Shown here piece after piece: positions 35,441-43,351 of a stretch of 64,000 nt of DNA; the first letter of the stretch is position 1, and the number at the start of each line of letters is the position of its first letter. The translations under genes were made by a program, and so were the position numbers. This DNA comes from Methylobacterium oryzae (GTDB lineage Bacteria; Pseudomonadota; Alphaproteobacteria; Rhizobiales; Beijerinckiaceae): NCBI RefSeq assembly GCF_021398735.1, contig NZ_CP090349.1:502501-566500 (forward strand). Direction: 5' to 3'. The notes under the pieces were generated by a model. That model made no database searches, was not told the origin of the DNA, and was given only the letters and a program-made list of their open reading frames with translations.

Positions 35441-37432
35441 TCAGGCCCTCCGGCGCACCGTGCCGGCCTCTGCCTCTGCCTCTGCCGCTACCTTCGCTTC
35501 CGCCGCGCCCTCGCGCTCCAGCCGCTCCAGCAGGTCGCCGAGGGGCATCGGGCGGCCGATGTGGTAGCCCTGGGCGTAGCGGCTGCCGTGCCGCCGCGCC
35601 ACGTCGAGCTGCGCCTCCGTCTCGATCCCCTCGACGATCCCGTCGAGGCCGAGGTTGCGGCACAGGTCCAGGATCGTGGAGACGAGGCTGCAGCCCCGGT
35701 CGGTGTCGATGTCGGCCATGAAGCCGCGGTCGATCTTGATCTTGTCCAGCGGCAGGCGGTGGACGTAGCCCAGGCTGGAATAGCCGGTCCCGAAATCGTC
35801 GAGCGCGATCTTGATGCCCAGGCTGCGCAGGGTGGTGATGGCCGCCTTGGCGTGGTCGAAGTCGCGCATCAGGGCGGTCTCGGTCAGCTCGAGCGTCAGG
35901 CGGCGCGGGTCGATGCCGCTGCCCCGCACCGCCGCCAGGATCGACAGGACGGTCTCGGGCGAGGCGAGGTCGTGGGCGGACAGGTTGAAGGACAGGCCGG
36001 TCCCGGGCGGGAGCTGCGCGCAGTCGGCGAGCGCCTTGCGCAGGAGCAGCAGCGTCACCGTGTGGATCATGCCGCCGCGCTCGGCGGCCGCGATGAACCG
36101 GTCCGGCGCGACGCGGCCCAGCGTCGGGCTCGTCCAGCGCGCCAGACCCTCCACGAAGGCGGTCCGCCCCGTGGCGAGGTCGAGGACCGGCTGGTAGTGC
36201 AGCACCATCTCGGCGGCGAGGTCCGCCGTCCGCAAGGCCGTCTCCACCGCCTGCTCGGCGCGGATCGCGTCCTTGTGCTCCTGCGAGAACAGGGTCGTCG
36301 CGCCGCGCCGCTGCTCCTTGGAGTGGTAGAGCGCGTAATCGGCGCGGTCGAACAGGGCGTCGGCGTCGTGCGAGACCCGGCAGGGCAGGGCGAGCCCGCC
36401 CGAGCAGCCGGTGACGACCTGGATGTCGCCGATCCGGATCGGCCGCTGCAGCGCCGTGCAGACGCCGTCGCAGAAGGCGAGCGCCGCTGCGGCCGAAGCC
36501 GGCGCGCGCAGGATCACGCCGAACTCGTCGCCCCCCAGCCGCGTCACCACCACGTCCGCCCCCGCGAAGGCCGCGAGGCGCCGGCCGGCCTCCGCCAGGA
36601 CGCGGTCGCCGACATTGTGCCCGTAGGTGTCGTTGATCGGCTTGAACCGGTCGAGGTCGAAGATCGCCAGGGCGAAGGCCATGTCCGCCCCGGAGGACGA
36701 CCGGAGCGCCTCGTCGAGCTTCTGGAAGAAGTAGCGCCGGTTGGGGAGGCCGGTCAGGCTGTCGGTCTGGGCGAGGCGCGCGTTCTCCTCCGAGAGCCGG
36801 CTCGCCACGGCCTGGGACGCGACGAGGGCGACGAAGGCCCGGTAGTTGGTGTTGAGGATGCGGACCATCACGGCCGTGACGAAGGCCGTATTGGCCGCGA
36901 TGGCGAGGAACACGTGGTTCCCGCTCGTCACGCAGCAGAACAGGAACACGCCCATGACGATGCCGGTGACCAGGAAGGCCGCCAGCGGCAGGTAGGTCAG
37001 GCAGAAGATGCAGGCGATCACCGTGACGGCCACGAAGATCGCGACGTGGCCCTGCTCGTAGGGGCCGCCGAACGTGTTCAGGACCATCGCCCAGATCACG
37101 AAGGCGACGGAGAAGAAGACCGTGAGCACCGTCGTCCGCCGCAGGTGGCGGGCGGCCTGCGCCTCGTCCAGGGCCTCGGGCCTCAAGCGCCACCAGTGGA
37201 TCGCGCGCAGGAGGCACAGCGCGATCACGGTCCCCGGGATGCCGAGGGTCAGGTAGGCGGGCGCCAGACCGTAATGCGTCACCGCGAGGGCGCCGGCATT
37301 GACCGAGAGCAGTCCGTAGAGGGACGGGATATGCTTCTGCAGTTCCGCGAGCTGACGCATGGCCGTCAGACCCGGGGCGGATGCGGTCGACCTCCCGATC
37401 AATATCGAGAAAGGATATTTCGGACGGTTCAT
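35441..37432 (-). CDS. Membrane GGDEF-EAL cyclic-di-GMP enzyme
   Basis: 663 residues from ATG 37432; an alternative ATG lies at 37360 (MRQLAELQK), and neither has a strong ribosome site. Five or six membrane helices (about 40-190) precede a GGDEF domain with intact GGDEF at 300-304 and no RxxD inhibitory site before it. A C-terminal EAL domain follows in which EAL reads EGL (428-430), while DDFGTGYSS, LTLELTET, KIDRGF and VEGIET are kept. It probably makes and/or degrades c-di-GMP in response to a membrane signal. The C-terminal tail is an Ala/Glu repeat. Confidence 0.9.
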   Translation of the reverse strand: MNRPKYPFSILIGRSTASAPGLTAMRQLAELQKHIPSLYGLLSVNAGALAVTHYGLAPAYLTLGIPGTVIALCLLRAIHWWRLRPEALDEAQAARHLRRTTVLTVFFSVAFVIWAMVLNTFGGPYEQGHVAIFVAVTVIACIFCLTYLPLAAFLVTGIVMGVFLFCCVTSGNHVFLAIAANTAFVTAVMVRILNTNYRAFVALVASQAVASRLSEENARLAQTDSLTGLPNRRYFFQKLDEALRSSSGADMAFALAIFDLDRFKPINDTYGHNVGDRVLAEAGRRLAAFAGADVVVTRLGGDEFGVILRAPASAAAALAFCDGVCTALQRPIRIGDIQVVTGCSGGLALPCRVSHDADALFDRADYALYHSKEQRRGATTLFSQEHKDAIRAEQAVETALRTADLAAEMVLHYQPVLDLATGRTAFVEGLARWTSPTLGRVAPDRFIAAAERGGMIHTVTLLLLRKALADCAQLPPGTGLSFNLSAHDLASPETVLSILAAVRGSGIDPRRLTLELTETALMRDFDHAKAAITTLRSLGIKIALDDFGTGYSSLGYVHRLPLDKIKIDRGFMADIDTDRGCSLVSTILDLCRNLGLDGIVEGIETEAQLDVARRHGSRYAQGYHIGRPMPLGDLLERLEREGAAEAKVAAEAEAEAGTVRRRA

Positions 37433-37806
37433 CGAAGCTGCGTCTGAGAGATTGCCGTATTATTATACTCCTAACATTAAAGAGATATTTAAGCCGCGAG
37501 CTGTCGCGGCGGTCGTCCACGGCTCTATTCCCCGCGCCGGACCGGCGCATCGCGGCGCTCGGGAGACAATCCACCGGGCGGCCGAGCCGACGATTTACCG
37601 ATTCCGTCCCAAGTTGAGCGGGAAGTGCCCCGGTTCGACTTGTATCGAGGATCGTACAATTGCCTCGCTGCTCCATCTACTCTTCCAGGGACTGGTGGAT
37701 GGGGGTCGGCCGACCGCCTCGCGTGCCGTCGGCGCCGATTGCCCGGACAGGACATCCCGGCGATGATCGTCGTCGCGGCCGCGGCCGCGGGGCTCAGGAG
37801 AGGCCG
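37433..37806. other. Divergent intergenic region with an AT-rich patch
   Basis: About 370 bases between the GGDEF-EAL gene and the MliC-like gene, with no supportable gene. Positions about 37455-37500 are strikingly AT-rich for this genome and hold a TATAAT-like box for the leftward gene. The rest is of ordinary composition and shows no further recognised signal apart from AGGAGAGG before the rightward gene. Confidence 0.6.
37462..37467 (-). promoter_or_regulatory. Candidate -10 box for the GGDEF-EAL gene
   Basis: Read on the minus strand: TATAAT, 30 bases upstream of the ATG at 37432, inside the AT-rich patch. A consensus -35 hexamer is not obvious; TTAAAT lies about 19 bases further upstream. 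The position fits either of the two start codons considered. Confidence 0.4.
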
Positions 37807-38151
37807 ATGAGAATCCGTGTCCACGTCGCCCGGCTGGCGATCCTCGTCGGCGGGCTGCTCGTGGCCGCCGCGCCCGCGCAGGCCGAGACGATCGACGTGA
37901 CCTTCGCCTGTCCGAACGGTCGGACGCTGGCCGTCACCTTCCTGAACGCCGCGGGGCCGGAGCGGGCGGTTGTCCGGCCGGACAACGGCGCCGCCGTCAC
38001 CCTGCCGGTGCAGCTGAGCGGGTCGGGGTTCCGCTACGCCGACGCCACGCACGAGCTGCGGGGCAAGGGGCGGTCGGTCACGTGGACCGACGGCGCCGGC
38101 ACGCCGGTCACCTGCACCGACCGGACGCCGGCCGACGCCAAGCCGCGCTAG
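37807..38151 (+). CDS. MliC-like periplasmic lysozyme inhibitor
   Basis: 114 residues from ATG 37807 with AGGAGAGG upstream. A signal peptide (LAILVGGLLVAAAPAQAE) precedes a small beta-barrel pattern: VTFACPNGRTLAVTF, ERAVVRPDNGAAVTLP, the conserved SGSGFRYADA and GKGRSVTW, and a closing VTCTD. These fit the MliC/COG3895 family, which protects against C-type lysozyme. There is no lipobox, so it is probably a soluble periplasmic member. Confidence 0.78.
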   Translation: MRIRVHVARLAILVGGLLVAAAPAQAETIDVTFACPNGRTLAVTFLNAAGPERAVVRPDNGAAVTLPVQLSGSGFRYADATHELRGKGRSVTWTDGAGTPVTCTDRTPADAKPR

Positions 38152-38271
38152 GCTGCTCGGGGCGCGTGCCGGACCCTGGCCCGGCAGCGCCGGACCCGCT
38201 AGGAACCGCCCGTCCCGGAGATTGAGGCGTCGGCGTCCCGCCGCGCGTCGCCCGCGACGCGGAGACGTTCC

Positions 38272-38970
38272 TTGCCCGCGCCCGCGCCCCCGTCGCGCTT
38301 CGACGCCGTCCTCCTCGACCTCGACGGCACCCTCGTCGACAGCCTGGCCGATCTCCGGACGGCCCTGAACGCCACCCTGGCGCGGGAGGGCCTGCCGCCG
38401 GTCGGGACCGCCGCGATGCGGGCCATGGTGGGCGACGGCGCGGTGGCGCTGCTGCGGCGCGCCCTGCGGGCCTCGGGCGGCGATCCGGAGCGGGCGCCGG
38501 ACCTGCTGCCGGCCTTCCTGGCCGTGTACGAGCCGCTCGCGGCCGCCGGTACCGCCCTGTTCCCCAACGCCGCCGCGGCGGTCCGCGACCTCCGGGCGGC
38601 GGGCTACGCGCTGGCGATCGTCACCAACAAGCCGGCCCGCGCCACCGGCCTGATCCTCGACGCGGTGGGGCTGGCGCCGCTGATCGACACGGTCGTGGGC
38701 GGCGACACGCTGCCCGAGCGCAAGCCCGATCCCGCGCCGCTGCGGGAGGCCCTGCGTCGCCTGCGGGTCGAGCCCGGGCGGGCCGTCATGGTCGGCGACA
38801 TGCACCACGATATCGCGGCCGCCCGCGCCGCCGGCACCGCCGCCATCCTGGCCCGCTACGGCTACGGGCGCCCGGACGACGCGCGGACCGCCGACGCCGT
38901 CCTCGACGACATCGGCGGCCTGCGGGCGATGATCGGGGCGCTGCCCGCGGGCGGCACCCCGGCCTCCTAG
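38272..38970 (+). CDS. gph: HAD phosphatase, phosphoglycolate phosphatase-like
   Basis: 232 residues from a TTG start with GGAG well spaced upstream. HAD motif I is LLDLDGTLVDS, motif II is VTNKPA, the motif III Lys is in ERKPDPAPL, and motif IV is MVGDMHHD. The helical cap and length fit Gph, which removes 2-phosphoglycolate; in a serine-cycle methylotroph it could also support glyoxylate balance. An ATG alternative is absent near the start. The neighbouring genes are unrelated. Confidence 0.85.
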   Translation: MPAPAPPSRFDAVLLDLDGTLVDSLADLRTALNATLAREGLPPVGTAAMRAMVGDGAVALLRRALRASGGDPERAPDLLPAFLAVYEPLAAAGTALFPNAAAAVRDLRAAGYALAIVTNKPARATGLILDAVGLAPLIDTVVGGDTLPERKPDPAPLREALRRLRVEPGRAVMVGDMHHDIAAARAAGTAAILARYGYGRPDDARTADAVLDDIGGLRAMIGALPAGGTPAS

Positions 38971-38977
38971 GGGACTC

Positions 38978-39601
38978 CTAGCGGCTTGCCGCGAGGTCGA
39001 GGCGGGCGGGGGCGCCCGGCGCCCGGGCCTGCCGCTCGAGGACGGCGCGGGCGCTGTCGGCGAGGACGAGCCACGCGCCGGCCATGAGGGTGACGTCCTT
39101 GAGGACGAGGCGCCCGGCACCCGAGAGGTAGGGGAAGCCGTGCTCGGCGTCGCCGAGCGCGGCGACCCAGGCCTCGGGGGTGGTCACGAGGAACGACAGG
39201 GTCACCACCGGGGTGAGGAAGGCCAGCACCGCGCCGGCCAGACCCAGCCGCCGCGACGCCAGCCCGACGAGGACGAGCAGGCCGATCAGCAGCTCGACCG
39301 TGCCGAGTCCGCGGGAGAACGCGTAGGTGTGGTTGGCCGTCTGCCACGCGCGGGCGGCGAGGTTGAGCTCGCCCTCGTGGGTGAGGTGCTGCGCGTACTG
39401 GTCGGGGTGGGCGTAGAAGAACGCCATCACCGGGCTGTTGGCGACGAAGGGCGTGATGCTGTCGGCCTCGTAGGGCACGAACTTGAGCGCGCCGATCCAG
39501 AGGAAGATGACCGCGATGGCGACCCGCATGGCCTGGAGGCCGAGGCGGTTCGAGCCCGGCCCGGAGACGAGGCCGAGGACGCGGCGAACCTGCGTGTTCA
39601 T
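38978..39601 (-). CDS. DUF417/YkgB (RclC)-family membrane protein
   Basis: 207 residues with four predicted membrane helices. The motif FLWIGALKFVPYEADSITPFVANSPVM is the hallmark of the YkgB/RclC family (given here by its key residues WIGALKF and EADSI..F). E. coli RclC belongs to the reactive-chlorine resistance operon. AAGGAA precedes the ATG. It lies 36 bases behind an AhpD-like gene, itself behind an AraC-type regulator, all on the minus strand, which resembles an rcl-like oxidant-response group. Confidence 0.85.
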   Translation of the reverse strand: MNTQVRRVLGLVSGPGSNRLGLQAMRVAIAVIFLWIGALKFVPYEADSITPFVANSPVMAFFYAHPDQYAQHLTHEGELNLAARAWQTANHTYAFSRGLGTVELLIGLLVLVGLASRRLGLAGAVLAFLTPVVTLSFLVTTPEAWVAALGDAEHGFPYLSGAGRLVLKDVTLMAGAWLVLADSARAVLERQARAPGAPARLDLAASR

Positions 39602-39637
39602 GGCACGATTCCTTGCTCAATCGGATGGGGGGAGGGG

Positions 39638-39985
39638 CTACGCCTCGGCGGAGGCCGCGAAGGCGTCGAGCGCGCGGGTCGCGTAGACGACCGCGGCACC
39701 GGCATTGAGGCTGGTGGCGACCCCGAGGGCCTCGGCCAGCTCGGCCTCGGTGGCGCCGAGCTTGCGGGCGGCGTCGGTGTGGACCGTGATACAGCCGTCG
39801 CAGCGCAGGGAGATCGCCACCGCCACCGCGATCAGCTCACGGGTCTTGGCGTCGAGCTGGCCGGTCTTCTGGCCCGCCGTGCTGAGGGTGCCGTAGCCCC
39901 GCACCGTGTCGGGGCTGAGCTTGGCGAAGTGTCCGACGCCGGCGGTGACCTGCTGGCGGTAGCTGTTCCAATCGATCATGTGCAT
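39638..39985 (-). CDS. AhpD-like carboxymuconolactone decarboxylase family protein
   Basis: 115 residues from ATG 39985 with AAGGAGGTCGTC upstream. The core is REL(I)AVAVAISLRCDGCITVH with the CxxC..H active-site motif of AhpD-type peroxidases, followed by GATEAELAEALGVATSLNAG. A small cytosolic thiol peroxidase or related enzyme is expected. Its position between the RclC-like gene and the AraC regulator supports a role in oxidant defence. Confidence 0.88.
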   Translation of the reverse strand: MHMIDWNSYRQQVTAGVGHFAKLSPDTVRGYGTLSTAGQKTGQLDAKTRELIAVAVAISLRCDGCITVHTDAARKLGATEAELAEALGVATSLNAGAAVVYATRALDAFAASAEA

Positions 39986-40072
39986 GACGACCTCCTTCGT
40001 GATGACGAGGAAGGTAGTCGGGGCCGGCCGCGCCCTCGATGACCGCGCGGCGCAGGCCGATGACCGGGCGGA

Positions 40073-41056
40073 TCAAACCGCCTGCGGGGGCGCCTCGGCC
40101 TGCCGCGCCTGTCCGGGGCGGATCCCGTACTTGCGCAGGAACGCCCGGCTGAGGGCGGGCGCGGACTGGTAGCCGACCTCCGCGGCGAGACGGTCCAGCG
40201 GGACCGTCTCGGTGCGCAGGCGGTGATGGGCGAGCCCGAGCCGCAGGTCGGTGAGGAATTCCAGCGGGGCGACGCCCGCCGCCCCACGGAAGGCGCGCAC
40301 GAGGCTCGCCCGCGACGCGGCGGCCGTCGCGGCCAGTTCGTCCAGCGTCCAGGGATGCACCGGGTCGCGCACCATCGCGAGCACCGCCCGGGCGGTGAGC
40401 GGCTGCCCCAGGAGGCGCAGCAGGCCCTCGGCCGGGGCCGACGCCTCGAGATGCGCGCGGAGCATCATCATGAACAGCGCGCTCGCGAGGTTCTCGGCGA
40501 CCGCGACCGACCCGGCGCGGAGGTCGTTCAGCTCCTCGCGGATGCCCGCCAGGAGCGGCGCGAAGCGGGTGGCCAGGGGCTCGGTGCCGACGCTCAGGAC
40601 GAGGAGGTCGGGCAGGGCGGTCACGATCAGGGTCTGGGGCGCCGCCTCGAAGGCCAGGCGGCCGCAGATCAGCTCGACGTCCGGCTCGGCCCCGACGGTG
40701 GTCTTGAACCGCAGATCGTGCGCGTGGCGGACCGCGACGGGCAGGGGCGTCGACGGCGGCGGCCCCGCGCCGTGGAACAGGTGCGCGTCGCCGCGCGGCA
40801 GGAGCAGGATGTCCCCGGCCGCGACCTGCAGCGGCGCGCCCCCAGGCCGCCGCAGCGTGGCGCGGCCGCGCGTCACGAGGTGGAAATAGGCCTGCCGCGT
40901 CGGCTCCGGCGCGTGCGGGGCGGCCCAGGCGCCGCCGAACCGGCAGACGTCGTCCAGGTGCGGCCGCACGCGCAGCAGCGGCGCGAGGCCGCTCAGCGGA
41001 TCGTCGATTCCGGCGGTTCCGTGTGCGTCCGCGCGGCGCCCGATCGGTCCGGCCAT
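40073..41056 (-). CDS. AraC-family regulator with cupin_6 sensor domain (RclR-like)
   Basis: 327 residues from ATG 41056 with GGGGAG upstream. The N-terminal cupin_6/AraC_binding_6 region (about 20-200: LSGLAPLLRVRP, VCRFGGAWAAPH, AAGDILLLPRGDAH) is that of RclR-type regulators. The C-terminal pair of helix-turn-helix units is LDELAATAAASRASLVRAFRG and LAAEVGYQSAPALSRAFLRKYG. RclR senses hypochlorite through Cys residues; here only a few Cys are present (VCRF, ELICGR). It probably activates the AhpD/RclC-like genes that follow. Confidence 0.83.
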   Translation of the reverse strand: MAGPIGRRADAHGTAGIDDPLSGLAPLLRVRPHLDDVCRFGGAWAAPHAPEPTRQAYFHLVTRGRATLRRPGGAPLQVAAGDILLLPRGDAHLFHGAGPPPSTPLPVAVRHAHDLRFKTTVGAEPDVELICGRLAFEAAPQTLIVTALPDLLVLSVGTEPLATRFAPLLAGIREELNDLRAGSVAVAENLASALFMMMLRAHLEASAPAEGLLRLLGQPLTARAVLAMVRDPVHPWTLDELAATAAASRASLVRAFRGAAGVAPLEFLTDLRLGLAHHRLRTETVPLDRLAAEVGYQSAPALSRAFLRKYGIRPGQARQAEAPPQAV

Positions 41057-41142
41057 GCTCCCCGCGCTCCGGAATGCCCTCCGGGCCCGGCATAAGGGCG
41101 CGCGGCGGCCCCGACCAGGGGGTGTTCGTCCGCCGCGCCGGT

Positions 41143-41856
41143 TCAGCCCGCCGCGATGGCCTTCTCGACGAAGGCGGTCACGCCGGCGATGTAGCGCTGG
41201 ATCGGGATCCCGCGCTTCCGGTGCTTGGCCCGCTTCACGTACCAGTCCTGCAGGAGCGGCTTGATCAGCGCGGCGGTGAGGTCGACGTCGGCGACCGCGA
41301 AGACGCCCGCCGCCGCGCCGCGGGCGAGGACTTCGGCGAAGATGCGCTCCGTGGCGGCCTCGCTCTCCGTCGCCATCGTCCGGGCGGGGGCCGGGAAGCC
41401 CTTCGCCTCCATGAAGGCGAAGACGAACCAGGGCTGCATCGCCTCGGTCAGGCGGATATGGGTCTCGATCAGCCAGCGCAGATGCGCGGCCGGATCCGCC
41501 GCGAGCCCCGCCGGGGCCTGCCGCAGGACCGCCTCGGCCGTCTCGGCCACCTCGGTGAGGATCATGACCAGCAGCGTGTTCTTGTTGTCGAAGTACGAGT
41601 AGAGCCCGCCCATGCTGAGCCCCGAGGCCCGGGCGAGGTCGCGCAGGCTCGTCTCGTGGAAGCCCTGCCGGCTCGACAGCTTCAGCACCGCCTCGATGAT
41701 CCGCGCGAGGTTGGCGACGGCGACATGGTCCTTCCGGACGCTGATCCGGTCCCGGTGCCGCGCCAGGATCCGCGCGCAGATCGCCTCGGTGGCGTAGGCG
41801 TCCTTCACCGGAAGGTGTGCCGGAAAGTTCGCCGGAAGAGCGTCTGCGGGGCTCAT
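41143..41856 (-). CDS. TetR-family regulator
   Basis: 237 residues from ATG 41856. The HTH is at about 45-95 (IIEAVLKLSSRQGFHETSLR and ASGLSMGGLYSYFDNKNTLL). The ligand domain is unremarkable, and the C-terminus ends RYIAGVTAFVEKAIAAG. It is divergent from the acyl-CoA dehydrogenase gene, and a 14-bp perfect palindrome sits between the two starts. An acyl-CoA-type ligand is likely from context, as for other TetR repressors of fatty-acid degradation genes. Confidence 0.88.
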   Translation of the reverse strand: MSPADALPANFPAHLPVKDAYATEAICARILARHRDRISVRKDHVAVANLARIIEAVLKLSSRQGFHETSLRDLARASGLSMGGLYSYFDNKNTLLVMILTEVAETAEAVLRQAPAGLAADPAAHLRWLIETHIRLTEAMQPWFVFAFMEAKGFPAPARTMATESEAATERIFAEVLARGAAAGVFAVADVDLTAALIKPLLQDWYVKRAKHRKRGIPIQRYIAGVTAFVEKAIAAG

Positions 41857-41969
41857 CGATCCATCGTCGCGCCGTCGTCGTTTCGTCGTCGCGCCAGCCC
41901 GCGGTGGCCACGACCGGGAGCGGCTCCCGAGGTCTAGCCCGTTGCCAGGCGCGAATCCAGGCGATAAAA

Positions 41970-41983
41970 AGCGAGCGCTCGCT
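41970..41983. promoter_or_regulatory. Candidate TetR operator (14-bp palindrome)
   Basis: AGCGAGCGCTCGCT is a perfect 14-bp palindrome. It is centred about 45 bases upstream of the GTG of the dehydrogenase gene and 120 bases from the regulator start. It lies in a short A/T-flanked patch (AAAA before, ATTTT after) that stands out from the GC-rich background. Confidence 0.6.
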
Positions 41984-42021
41984 CGATTTTCGTCGTCGGC
42001 ACCGACCCAGGAGGTGGGCCC

Positions 42022-43227
42022 GTGGATTTCACCATCTCCCCGCGCGTCGAGGATTACCGCGCCCGGATCGCGGCCTTCGTGGACGCGCACATCTTGCCGC
42101 TCGAGGCCGATCCGGCCGCCTATGACGGCCACGGCAACATCAGCCTCGCCGAGCTGACGCGGCTGCGCGGCCTCGCCCGCGCAGAGGGCCTGTGGTGCCT
42201 GCAATTGCGGCCCGAGACCGGCGGCGCCGGGCTCGACAAGGTCGGCATGGCGGTCTGCTACGAGGCCATGAACCGCTCGATCTTCGGCCCGGTCGTGTTC
42301 AACTCGGCCGCGCCCGACGACGGCAACATGATGGTGCTGGAGAAGGTCGCGACCCCGGACCAGAAGGCGCGCTGGCTCGCGCCGATCGTGGAGGGGCGGG
42401 TCCGCTCGGCCTTCGCCATGACCGAGCCGCATCCCGGCGGCGGCTCCGATCCCGGCATGATCCAGACCCGGGCCGAGCGGCGGGGCGACGGCTACGTGGT
42501 CACCGGCCGCAAGTGGTACATCACCGGCGCCGAGGAGGCCGAGCACTTCATCCTGATGGCGCGCACCTCCGACGACGCGCGGAAAGGGCTGACCGCCTTC
42601 CTGTTCCACAGGGACCAGCCCGGCTGGCGGATCCTGCGCCGCATCCCGATCATGGGGCCGGAGGAGCACGGCGGCCATTGCGAGCTGCTGTTCGAGGGCC
42701 TGGAGATCCCGGCCGAGAACGTCCTGATGAACGAGGGCGACGGCCTGAAGCTCACCCAGATCCGCCTCGGGCCGGCGCGGCTGACCCACTGCATGCGCTG
42801 GCTCGGCCTGTCGAAGCGCTGCGTCGAGATCGCCCGGGCCTACGCGGCCGAGCGGCACGGCTTCGGGATCCGGCTGGCCGACCGGGAGAGCATTCAGCTG
42901 ATGCTGGGCGACCTCGCGATGCGGATCGAGATCGGCCGCCTCCTGGTGATGAAGGCTGCCTGGGCCCTCGACCGGGGCAGCTTCGCCCGCAAGGAGGTGT
43001 CGATGGCCAAGGTCCACGTGGCCAACCTCCTGCACGCGGCCGCCGACACGGCGATCCAGATCAACGGCGCGCGGGGCTACTCCACCGACACGCCCCTCGA
43101 GTGGATCTACCGCTACGCCCGGCAGGCGCGCCTCGTGGACGGGGCCGACGAGGTCCACAAGATGGTCCTGAACCGCAATCTCGAGGCCGAGGGCGACGCC
43201 TTCTGGTCGTGGGACGTCGGGGCCTGA
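42022..43227 (+). CDS. Acyl-CoA dehydrogenase (ACAD10/11 or LvaC-like)
   Basis: 401 residues from a GTG with GGAGGTGG upstream. FAD/acyl-CoA motifs: AFAMTEPHPGGGSDP, VTGRKWYITGAEEAEHF, INGARGYSTDTPLEWIYRYA and DGADEVHKMVLNR. The pattern and the neighbouring kinase-like and DUF6285 genes place it with the ACAD10/11 group rather than classical short-chain dehydrogenases. In the levulinate (lva) pathway the homologous enzyme LvaC converts 4-phosphoacyl-CoA into an enoyl-CoA and 3-hydroxyacyl-CoA. That assignment here is inference from gene context. Confidence 0.9.
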   Translation: MDFTISPRVEDYRARIAAFVDAHILPLEADPAAYDGHGNISLAELTRLRGLARAEGLWCLQLRPETGGAGLDKVGMAVCYEAMNRSIFGPVVFNSAAPDDGNMMVLEKVATPDQKARWLAPIVEGRVRSAFAMTEPHPGGGSDPGMIQTRAERRGDGYVVTGRKWYITGAEEAEHFILMARTSDDARKGLTAFLFHRDQPGWRILRRIPIMGPEEHGGHCELLFEGLEIPAENVLMNEGDGLKLTQIRLGPARLTHCMRWLGLSKRCVEIARAYAAERHGFGIRLADRESIQLMLGDLAMRIEIGRLLVMKAAWALDRGSFARKEVSMAKVHVANLLHAAADTAIQINGARGYSTDTPLEWIYRYARQARLVDGADEVHKMVLNRNLEAEGDAFWSWDVGA

Positions 43228-43271
43228 GCGTCGGGGCCTGAGCGTCGGGGCCTGAGCGTCGGGGCCTGAGC
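43216..43271 (+). repeat. Four tandem 14-bp units spanning a stop codon
   Basis: GTCGGGGCCTGAGC is repeated four times exactly. The first unit contains the last codons and the TGA of the acyl-CoA dehydrogenase; the other three carry the same segment into the intergenic space. The unit length is not a multiple of three. Confidence 0.95.
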
Positions 43272-43351
43272 GGGGCCGACACCGTCCGCCCGCCGCGCGG
43301 GGCGCGTCGGCAGGCCGAGCCAGACAGGGAAGCCGAGAGGAAGCCGAGAGT

